In this document: positions 54,654-64,000 of the stretch, piece after piece
How the letters are laid out: every line of letters starts with the position of its first letter
Position numbering within the stretch: position 1 is the stretch's first letter
NCBI GenBank assembly: GCA_963693365.1
Contig: CAVNZM010000012.1
Coordinates: forward strand, 4,960,001 to 5,024,000
Reading direction: 5' to 3'
DNA from: Amoebidium appalachense
Lineage: Eukaryota; Ichthyosporea
Length of the DNA stretch: 64,000 bases
Translations under genes and position numbers: made by a program
The notes under the pieces: model-generated
Told to the model about the DNA's origin: nothing
Database searches by the model: none
The model's input: the letters and a program-made list of their open reading frames with translations, nothing else

Positions 54654-55982
54654 TCAAGCCATGGCCGGATTCACGTCGGGGTGCGGTACCCATTCCTCGG
54701 TAAAATTTCTGCCCACCTCGTTCGTGGGATGAAGCACCAAATCGTCCACGACAGTATCGAGGGTCACGTCACCAACATGCAGCTGTGGATAGGCGGCCCA
54801 GTCCCCCCCGTGTGGAGCATGGCCGTGGTAGGAGGGGGTTTCATATCTGGCCGGGTTGAAATTCTGATTATTACCAACTGCAGATGGCAGAAAACCGTCA
54901 GCGTGGGCTGAAGTGAACCTGTCACTGTTTCCATATTCCATTTCACCCGAAATTTCCTGTTGGTACCCCCCTCCATTCTGCGGGTAGTAGTAGTATGGGT
55001 CGAGTAAAGCGAGCTCTTGTTCCTCCTCCCGCACATGTTGATCGTATTCATGAGCCCATTGTGTGTATGTCTCCCGCGTGTATCCGGCAAACTGCTGCAA
55101 GTCGAGATTCTGGAGGTCAATGTCCTCAAGTGTGGCTAAGTCTTCGGGTGTGCCGGGCGAAGAAGGGGACGAGGGAGACGCTAGCTGCATGTCACGCATG
55201 CCCCCTGTGAGCACAGACGTGTTTGTGTCTGCATACGGCATCCACAGGTCCAACGCATCCAGCTGCGTGTCTGCATGCACGGGTGCGTGTGCATGTGTGT
55301 ACGTGTGTGTGTGTGTCACGCTCTCAGAGAGCCGGCGCGGTAGAAGCATCCTCCCGCTGCCCATAGTCACCAGCCGTTTCGGTTCCCGAGCCGAGGGTTC
55401 GCGCGCAATGTCCGCCTCTGAAAACCGCCGTGATTTCCTGAAACCCTTCCGAACAAGAACATGGGAATTGGGTGTGGGCTCAGCCGCTGCCGTAAAGGCG
55501 AGTGGAGGGGAATCAGGTGTTGACGGCTGTGTAGTTTCCGCGTAGGAAACATCGGCCGGCACACTGAAAGACCTGAGTGTCTGCCTGTGTGCCGGTTGGC
55601 CGTGGCTGAGCGGGAGCTCGATGGTGTGCATGCTGTATGTGCGGAAGTATGGGCGCATGCTACTGCTCAGAGGAAGTAGGGGAAACTTGGATGACCCCTG
55701 GCCCGAACCGTTGCGAAAAGAAAAGTCCGGCGGTGGCAGGCTGGGCTGTGACAGGCTGCGGCTCTTGCGGTGAATGCGTGGATGGAAGGGGAGCATTTTT
55801 CGCTCCATGGTGTGTTTTCGGCGCAGGTGGTTACGCAAAGCACCATCGGTGCTGTACGTGCGACCACAGCCATCCTGCGGGCACACGCGTTTTGTTTCTT
55901 CGGGTATCAATGAACCTTGGCTGAACTGTGCTTGAAAGAAAGGCACCGCGTTGTTATCAACAAACTGATAACTGGTTGCCAT
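54654..55982 (-). CDS. Intronless C2H2 zinc-finger protein, 442 aa
   Basis: The ATG at 55982 is the first in frame; the longer frame above it begins at GTG only. A single C2H2 finger lies at residues 34-57: Cys34-x4-Cys39-x12-His52-x4-His57, in VCPQDGCGRTYSTDGALRNH. This is the DNA- or RNA-contacting type of finger. A basic HRKSRS-type stretch follows. The rest is Ser/Pro- and later Gln/Asp/Tyr-rich and probably disordered, with an acidic, activation-domain-like region around residues 260-340. Residues 223-236 ([14 protein letters not shown]) are coded by a short (CA)n microsatellite on the other strand. With one finger and a long disordered tail it is plausibly a transcription regulator, but the family is not identified. 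Its base composition is balanced, unlike the flanks. Confidence 0.8.
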   Translation of the reverse strand: MATSYQFVDNNAVPFFQAQFSQGSLIPEETKRVCPQDGCGRTYSTDGALRNHLRRKHTMERKMLPFHPRIHRKSRSLSQPSLPPPDFSFRNGSGQGSSKFPLLPLSSSMRPYFRTYSMHTIELPLSHGQPAHRQTLRSFSVPADVSYAETTQPSTPDSPPLAFTAAAEPTPNSHVLVRKGFRKSRRFSEADIAREPSAREPKRLVTMGSGRMLLPRRLSESVTHTHTYTHAHAPVHADTQLDALDLWMPYADTNTSVLTGGMRDMQLASPSSPSSPGTPEDLATLEDIDLQNLDLQQFAGYTRETYTQWAHEYDQHVREEEQELALLDPYYYYPQNGGGYQQEISGEMEYGNSDRFTSAHADGFLPSAVGNNQNFNPARYETPSYHGHAPHGGDWAAYPQLHVGDVTLDTVVDDLVLHPTNEVGRNFTEEWVPHPDVNPAMA

Positions 55983-58940
55983 TTTTTTGGGGTGTCTAGG
56001 TTTGGGGTAGAACGCCACACCAGTGCTATAATAAGAGGATAAACCCTGGGGGGGAAATATTGCACGTGTGTAGAAAGGCTGAGGCTTTGTGACAAGTGTT
56101 AATAGGAAAACGCGGGCCACTCGTACTCATAATATCTTCTTTGAGTCCCTCAGGCTGGCTCAAAGCCGTGAACAATTATTCCTAAAAACCACGTAGCGAA
56201 AAGAGTGGTGTGCGTGTGTTAGCTAAGGGGGAGTACAAGTTTGCCTGCTCTCCAGTGGCAAACGATATGTTTTCAGTGTAGAGATTCCCAACTCCGCTCT
56301 GTGTTTTTTGTTTTTCCTCGTAGCACGGTTCTTTGTTTACGTTGTACTCGGCGTCAGCTACTTTGTTGATGTGAATGTTGATGTGTGTTACGCATATGTA
56401 TACTGAGTGTGTGCACATTGTGTGCCTATTTGCAACATTCCCGAAGATGCCTCCTGTCCGTTCGCAAGATGCGCTGACAGTCTGCCGGAGTCAGCGGAAA
56501 CGAAGGATCCTCGTGTATGATTAGTTCAAAAGGGCCAGATGTGATGACTTTACTCTGGTAAGAGTAGTGGGAGGGAGTACAGTTGGTCTTTCCCTCGAAT
56601 ATGACCGTAAATAAGCTGGAATAACTTACATAAGTTGCAAGTACAGTGCACGTAAATCTTTAATACGTTCGCAACATGGATCGCCTCGGCATGTGCAGAC
56701 TCGCGAGGCCTCGTGAGAACACGTTGTTTTACGCACCAAGATGGCCTTGGTATCTTGATATCGGGCAACTGTTTTGGTCTGAGAGGTGGGTAAAACGCTG
56801 ACTCCAATGTTGTTTCCACTCCACAGGTGCGCCCGCATCAGGAATGCGCCGTTTCTAAGGGATATCTGGTGGCACCTTGCATAGTTCTTTTCCATGGTGG
56901 TGATGGTATCGAGATATCTTCATTTCAAGCTGTTTTTTTTGGGTGTTTTTAACCATGACCAGTTATTTTAGTCCAGCATTAGTTTCCGTGATTTCCACCC
57001 AAGCCGGATGTGGCGACGGCTGTATGAGTATATCCGGATCTGCGGGTTCATGTAAAGTTAATGCAGCGAGATGACTTCCTTTATGGAGCTATTTATAACT
57101 TTTATTTGGATGTGTCAGGCCATAAAAATCATAATGCTTATATATAAGCCCCTGCCTATATATACACGTGCAACACAACAGCAGTCCGAAGTCGGATAGT
57201 CGATCGCGAATGATCGTCTGCAGACAGCGCGTTGCAGTGGCTGCGCTTTCTCGAACGATTTGCCTCCCTCTGATATTTGTCTGTGACTGGCGCATGGCGA
57301 AGTGTAACATCGAATTTTGATTGGCTTAGAGAACACCACCTTGTGTCACCTTATACCACATGTTGCGGGGGCGATTTCTCCCCGTTGATTCATTGAAAAT
57401 ATCAGGGGCCACCCGAACAATTTTTTTGAAAAGTTCAAGTGCAGACGGGGTGGCTATTGGTCCGACTTCCCTTACCTAATGCACAGCTTTTCTGTTTTTT
57501 TCCGTCGCTGACGTTACACGGCGCTAACATGCCCGGAGATATGGATTCGATTTCACGTTTTCTTTTTATATTTGCAGCAAGAATACGTACATCGCGATCG
57601 ATATCGATTAGTGACCGATCGATATGCATTTACCGACCTAATTCTAAATTGAAAACCGCGCGCTAAAGTTTAGGAATTCGCATCAAATCTAGAGCTGATG
57701 GACCAGTGATGGTTATACCTATTATTTTTTTGCTGTTCTGAAATGCTTCCTTTTTGACGAGAACTAAAACTGGTCAAATTACACGGGCGTACAGTATCTA
57801 CATTCAGTCAAAAGAAAACATTACACGAACATCATACGCCCCAAAATAATGAGTTTGAAGCTTACATGCCTGGGCCGCCATATATGCATGACCTCTCATA
57901 GATTTATGTGGATATATGGATATAAAGGTTTGTACACTTATAATTTCGTCTCAATGTGTACTGTTAAGGCACCTTAAATTTTGTCACAGGCCGTAGGGCC
58001 TAGAAGCTTCGCTTTCGTAACGTATTGGTGACGATTTGCTTCGGAAGTTGAACCTGCCTGCCTGCAGTCGCGATGATCGGGGCGCCGTGCACCGCATGAG
58101 CAGCACTGCAGTGCGGCCACCTGCTGCGCATGCGGCGCCTGCGCTGAGCCTGCCAGACCTGGGCTTATCTGTGCGGCGCATGCGCGGGAAACCTTGTGCA
58201 TGTGACTCTCGAGTCAACTGGGCCGGCCGCCGGGCCCCAGTGTGCCTTCGAAGATGTAATCAGTGGATCCGGACACCTCACAGAATATGTAATGGACACC
58301 TCACAATCCACAATTGCAATGCATCGTGAAATTGAAATATCTTCAGATCTTGGCAACGCAGAATAAGGCTGCGAATTCTTCCACTCCTTGGCCATGGTGA
58401 CTCCGAGTCGGGGTCAACTTGCGGAATGATTTACACCGCTGAGACGTCTCACGGCACCGTGCATAAAACGATGTCCTCTCTGCCGTAGTCGTAGTGAGGC
58501 AAAATGATAGGCCCGGCCCGGGCTCTGAAGACTCTGTGAGGACTGAGGAGTCATTGAGGACGCTACAAACGTGTTGACGAGTAAAGTTTGACTATCCGAG
58601 TATACGGAGTCAGATCTACTGTACTGAGAGGCGCAGTCTAATCATATTGATAGATAATCATGCCATGAGCTTGTGTGGCATGCGGCCGCATGCCGCAAGG
58701 CTTGCACGACTCAATGTAGGCTACCTGTATGCATATGGTGAGTACACGTGTACAGGTCAGTACAGATACTGCACAGTGTGCACTGAGGGGGAACATTGCG
58801 TGCGCATAGTGAAGACATGGTACGACGTGATGTGATCGGTGTCCTGTCATGATCATCGGAACAAACAAGAATGTGAGACGTGAGTCAGTGACTACGGTGA
58901 CTCTGAAATCCAGAGAAATCCAGCCTGGCACGGCACGGCC
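55983..58940. other. Intergenic DNA, no supported gene
   Basis: Moderately complex sequence, unusual for this window in lacking long tracts. Open frames are short, overlapping on both strands and without recognisable motifs. Confidence 0.45.
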
Positions 58941-59109
58941 CGGCAGTGCTAGGCCAGGGCCCCGGCCCCCTGGGCTTGCCCCCTATCATACTATGTACGG
59001 TGTGCACGTGTGTGTGTCTTTTGTGTGTGTGCAACGGCGTGACTGAGTGTGTTTTTTTTTTTTTTTTGGTTTTCTTTCTTTCTTTCTTGGGGGGGGGGGG
59101 GGGGGGGGG

Positions 59110-59143
<34 letters not shown>

Positions 59144-59298
59144 GGGGGGGGGGGGAAGGGGGGGGGGGGGGGGGGGCGGGGGGAAGAGGGAGATCGAACA
59201 CGAGCGACTCCAATATTGGTAGTGGTGGTGGTGGTCACCGTTCTAGGCTAATTTGTGGGTATTGATTCAGGATCGGTAGGGTTCACGAGGGGAGAAGG

Positions 59299-59336
<38 letters not shown>

Positions 59337-59446
59337 GGGGGGGGGGGGGGGGCTTAACGCCATCACCTAAAAGAAAAGAAAAGAAAAGAAGAAGAAGGAA
59401 AAAGACCTTCTCCATCCCCCCCCCCCCCCCCCCTTCACACACAGAC

Positions 59447-59447
<1 letters not shown>

Positions 59448-59507
<60 letters not shown>

Positions 59508-59596
59508 CGGGAGGGAGGGAGAGGGAGGGGAGAGAGAGAGAGAGAGAGAGGGAGGGAGGGAGGGAGGGAGGGGGAGGGAGAGGGGGGGGGGGGGGG

Positions 59597-59647
<51 letters not shown>

Positions 59648-59694
59648 TGAGTGAGTGATCGAGTGAGAGTGAGTGAGAGAGAAAGAGAGAGAGG

Positions 59695-59739
<45 letters not shown>

Positions 59740-59740
59740 A
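59448..59740 (+). repeat. (GA)n polypurine block
   Basis: About 290 bp of GA/GGGA repeats with one (GTGA)n-type interruption at 59648-59672. Confidence 0.9.
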
Positions 59741-59954
59741 GAAGATGAAGAAGAAAAGGAAGAAAAGCCATCTCCCCATCCCCACTTGCATAGTTCACAC
59801 ACCGTGACCTTCTTCAAAGATTGATTCCCACCAAAATAAAAAATGCATGTGCATCGTTTATGTTTCTCACTGCTGCCAGCTGGAGAAAATATTACGGCAC
59901 CACATACTCACGCACGCACACTAACGCACACATCGTGGCACACACAACACACAT

Positions 59955-59957
59955 GCG

Positions 59958-60012
<55 letters not shown>

Positions 60013-60015
60013 GCA
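59955..60015. repeat. (GC)n-(CA)n-(GC)n block
   Basis: GCGCGCGCGC, then (CA)n, then GCGCGCGCGCGCGC: 60 bp of alternating purine-pyrimidine sequence. Confidence 0.85.
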
Positions 60016-60544
60016 CTGTTTCACATACACGCACACACAGATACACACACACACACACACACCGTGGCACACACACACACTGACACATGTGGCACATACA
60101 CATACACATACACAGACACACGCGCGCACACACACGCACACACATGCACAGACATACATACAGTATACACACATGTCGACATCGTCATTTTTGCGGCGCA
60201 ATTTGTTGCATTCGTCCAAACAAACACGATCGATGCTTACACTACACTTATACACGTGCATGCGCATGAACAGAGCCGTAGAATAGCCTATGATGCGGTA
60301 GCCTGTCACACGCAAACATGCACACACACATTGACACCGTGATCCGGATCGCAACACGCACACACATACACGAACACAATCGGTGTATGTTGCCCCCATT
60401 ATAAATTTAGTCGCTGATCTGGTCAGCGCAAGTATTAGCTAAGTTGGTGGGTGAGATAAACGTGTTTAGCCATTGGGTGATGGGGACGGCCAGCAGGAGG
60501 AGGGGGTGGGGGGGGGGGGGGGGGGAGGGGGGGGGGGGGGGGGA

Positions 60545-60575
<31 letters not shown>

Positions 60576-61089
60576 GAGGGAGGGCAGAGGAAGGGGAGGG
60601 GCCGCTGCCAGCACTTGAACTTCGAAAACTTCGAAAACCTCTCCTCCTCCCCCTTCCCCCTCCCCCCCTCCCCCCTCCTCCCCCCCCCCCCCCCCCGCGG
60701 ATCCAATGTAAAGAATCCCGTATCATTGATAAGAATTCTGGAGGCACATAATGCATAATATTCGGATGCATATGCCATATTATGATGATACTTGTAGCTA
60801 CAGTTGCCGGCGGCTAAGATTCAGCCCCCCGCCGCGGCTATCCGAGATCACTGCTTAGCCTAATAATTTTTCCGGGCAATTCACAAAAGTGATCGACGAG
60901 TCATTGATTCCGAGCTAACAAGCCCATCCCGCCCCTCCCCCTCCTTCTCTCCTTCTCCCTCCCCGGAGTCCCCTCCCCCCCCCCCCCCTCTCCCCCCCCC
61001 CTTCTTTTCCCTTGACCGACGGCTAAGCAGCACCCCTACCAGAATAAATTTGATTTGCTTTTAAATTTGCTGGTGTTCGAATTCCCCCC

Positions 61090-61128
<39 letters not shown>

Positions 61129-61629
61129 CCCCCCCCCCCCCTCCCCCCTCCCCCTTCCCCCCCCCCCTCCCCCCTCCCCCGGGACCAAAGAAAAAAAAAA
61201 CAAAAAAAAAGAAAAGAAAAGAAGAAAAAAAACAAGAAGAAGAAGAAGAAGAAGAAGAAGAAGAAGACGTTAATGCTGAATGATGTGGATAATAATTCGA
61301 CACCATGTCATAACGACCATTACATTCTGAGGGTGTGGTTGCACCCATTGCCAACAGATCTGAGCTCACACACAAAGCCTTGATTAAGCACCGTAGCCCC
61401 TTGTAAACGAAACCCCCTAGACCGTGGCAACAATGGTGGAAAGAAACGGTCGAGTTGGATTGGAAAATTTCGAACCCTTACTCACACTAATGCCCCCCCC
61501 CCCTCCCCCCCCCCCCCCCCCCCCCACCCACCCACCCACCCACCCCCACCCTCCCCCTGCCGCGTTCCGAGCCCCCCGGGGCCCCTCTCTGCAAGGCAGA
61601 GCTAGCCCGGGCGTACATGCAAACTTTGC

Positions 61630-61669
<40 letters not shown>

Positions 61670-62118
61670 CCCCCGCCCTTTGCAGCCGCTCGGAGGACCT
61701 AGGGAGCATAATGTAGCTCATTGCACAACGCCACGCCCTCCACCCCTAAAATCGTATTCTCATTTTAAGGTTTGGGACTTTTCAAGGCGCTACCAACTAG
61801 GTGCTGCGTATATTAAGTCTCTCTCACAAAAAAAGGTTTGTTACAAACATCATCTCCGAGTATTGAATGCACTTGAGAGTGCACACACACACTGTGGTAC
61901 ACTGCACACAGCACGTACACTGACACACACACACACGGGGCGTGCGCGCGCACACACATACGCGCGCGCATGCGCACTCATCTACACACACAAACACACA
62001 CATATGCTTACACCAACAAACGCGCACACACACACACACTCACTCACTCACTCACTCACACACAACACACACACTCACACACTCACACGCACTCACCCAC
62101 ACACACACAGCAGACACG

Positions 62119-62157
<39 letters not shown>

Positions 62158-63056
62158 CGCGACGTGCAGTCAGGTGCATTGCCGCGGCAACCTGTCCCAA
62201 AAAGGCAAAGGCTCTATAAATAACTGAGCCCGAAGTATTTTATTCCTCTATTAGCATTTATTTGTTAGAAAGACCTAGTATAGCGCTGGTATATTCCCCC
62301 CCTCCCCCCTCCCCGCCCCCTCCCCCAGCGAGGGAACCATCATAATTGACGGATTCTGGCCCGGATGATAAGGTTGGCACCGAGATAACAGATAGATATT
62401 CCCATGTAACGTTGGTCAGGTATTCATATATGGTTATCTCCCTGTACGAGATAACTACAGGGGGCCCCTGAGTATTCATACACCTCGGATCAGGCCCAAA
62501 AGTATATCAATAAGCAATATGTTGTAGTATGCACATGAACACGAACAGTTTCGTTAATCATTAGCCATATATGGTGAGTTGTCTAAGCGCTTTATAGGTT
62601 TAGGGACATTGCCCGCCTATACTATATATCACAACGCAGGGCGGACAGTGTGTCAATCAATACGCGAATGTACTAACCCCTATGGTGCAATTGAATGAAA
62701 TGCACGAGGGACCCTTGTACGAGCAAGATTATTAATCATTAAGTGTACGGGCAAAGCAATTGATTAGTACTGTAGGCATCCAATTCTGCTCTAGAAGGGC
62801 TGTTGGCTTGAATCTAGAGCCCACATGTATGATTGAAAGCGGGGGAAGGGACTTTAACGCAGGCCCACATATATCCATGTGATTCGGCAAAAAGAAGGGT
62901 GGATAATTGAGGGGTGGCCATGGGGAAAGGACGGGGATGGGGGGTGGGGGGTAAGATCCTTGTACGTGAGTGGACAGTTGGGGGAGCTTCCGGAAGGGAA
63001 AGGGGTAGGCACGCATTGCAGTGTGCCTGTTTTTTTGTTTTTTTTTCGGTGGGGGT

Positions 63057-63104
<48 letters not shown>

Positions 63105-64000
63105 GGAGAAGGGAGGGGGGGGGGGGGGGATGGGGGAGGTTGGTCACTGAGATTGTGGACGGTGTTGGGAATCATTCCCATCCCCCCCCCCCGCCCCCTA
63201 ACCCCATATCCCTCCCCCCTCCCCCCTCCCCCCTCCCCCCCCCCTCCCTCAGGCTCCTCCTCCCCCCTCCCCCTCCCTCCCCCCCCCCCCCCCCCCCCCC
63301 GTGGGCCTCTCGATGACGTTGATTTGGTATGATCTTCCGTAATACCCTGGCTACCAATATAATGATCATCGATTTACACCCGACAGTACGTCTTGGGGAT
63401 GGGTTTTCCTCAGCCGGAGGCTGCTTAGGAGTTGTATAACTATAGTTGCAAAGCTCTTTCTTTCTTTCTTTCTTTCTTTAATTTTTTTTTTTTTTTTGGG
63501 CGCTCACGGGGACAAGGGAGGGGGGGACTGGAACCCCGAAGACAGGCAAATATGGAGTCTGCAACGGGTCCCTGGGGGGAGGGGGGAGGGGGGGGGGAGG
63601 GGGGGGGGGAGGGGGAGGGGAGAAGGGGGGGGGGGGGGGAGGGGGAGGGGAGAAGGGGGGGGGGGGGGGGGGGGGGGGCATATGCAGATTGCAGGGCACC
63701 CGGTGGAGTGCCACGGACTGCATCAATAATTGGCATAAATTCTATGTGGGGTGGTGGAGTCATCGATTGGCCAATGATTCTTCTGCTATAAACACTAGAG
63801 TTTTAAAACAACACTGCGATTTTAATGTGGGTACCTTCCCCACTGGATAACTCAATTGTGATACACCGTGGATACTGTCAGGTTGGGACAGAACCTCATG
63901 CATGGCAAACCGGTTCATTGGAAACGTTCATTGAAATTTAATGTTTGTATTGAGCCAGTATGGAGTTCTCGTTTTGAAACGGCTTTCTTAGCCAGCTACT

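Larger units (their letters stand above)
58941..64000. other. Repeat-rich end of the window, no supported gene
   Basis: G-tracts at 59091-59178, 59302-59351, 60508-60576, 63058-63103 and 63650-63678. (GA)n 59448-59740, (CA)n with (GC)n 59955-60170, C-tracts 61085-61185, 61492-61525 and 61632-61667, (AAG)n about 61235-61266, (CA)n 61925-62150. No protein-like exon with splice borders was found. Confidence 0.5.

Noticed and set aside
57089-57339. Overlapping short open frames on the minus strand
   Set aside because: Two frames are open over the same bases, with no start context or motif.

Overview
The window is nuclear DNA from a eukaryote, probably a single-celled alga or other protist. It carries genes with many GT-AG introns, N-myristoyl, F-box/LRR and C2H2 protein types, and a tyrosine-recombinase retrotransposon. 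I cannot name the species from sequence alone. Codons are standard where checked: the HPRT and aldolase genes end in TAG, and the SVIP-like gene in TGA. The striking background feature is an extreme load of simple sequence. Runs of pure G or C (often 20-60 nt), (CA/GT)n arrays of up to about 200 nt, and polypurine or polypyrimidine blocks fill introns and intergenic DNA. Most long open frames in the window are translations of these and are not genes.

Layout: 322-1746 (+), end of an acidic, nuclear-looking protein. 4352-6000 (-), a three-helix membrane protein. 9345-16802 (+), a six- or seven-exon gene for a two-domain class II aldolase/adducin-family protein whose second domain has lost its catalytic residues. 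18231-25989 (+), a complete ten-exon hypoxanthine phosphoribosyltransferase whose spliced length (217 aa) is almost that of the human enzyme. 28590-32976 (-), a five-exon gene for a 304-aa protein with beta-trefoil-like repeats. 33831-34082 (+), a homologue of the small VCP/p97-interacting protein SVIP. 37253-39357, a broken inverted duplication carrying LINE 3' ends. 42372-50065 (-), an F-box/LRR gene, probably dead, split by a 5.7-kb retroelement at 43028-48717 (+). 54654-55982 (-), an intronless C2H2 zinc-finger protein. From about 56 kb to the end I see only intergenic repeats.

The best-defined special system is the retroelement. It is a PAT/Kangaroo/Ngaro-like tyrosine-recombinase retrotransposon with the order A1 - gag - RT/RNase H - YR - B1 - A2 - B2. 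The two 278-bp A repeats are identical, and the B repeats differ only by one base in a G run. The insertion is exact: removing 43028-48717 restores the LRR reading frame with no target-site duplication. The A repeats carry CRE-type palindromes, and an AATAAA lies between A2 and B2. The host genes show no operon-like relation. HPRT (purine salvage) and SVIP (p97/ER quality control) are ordinary housekeeping functions.
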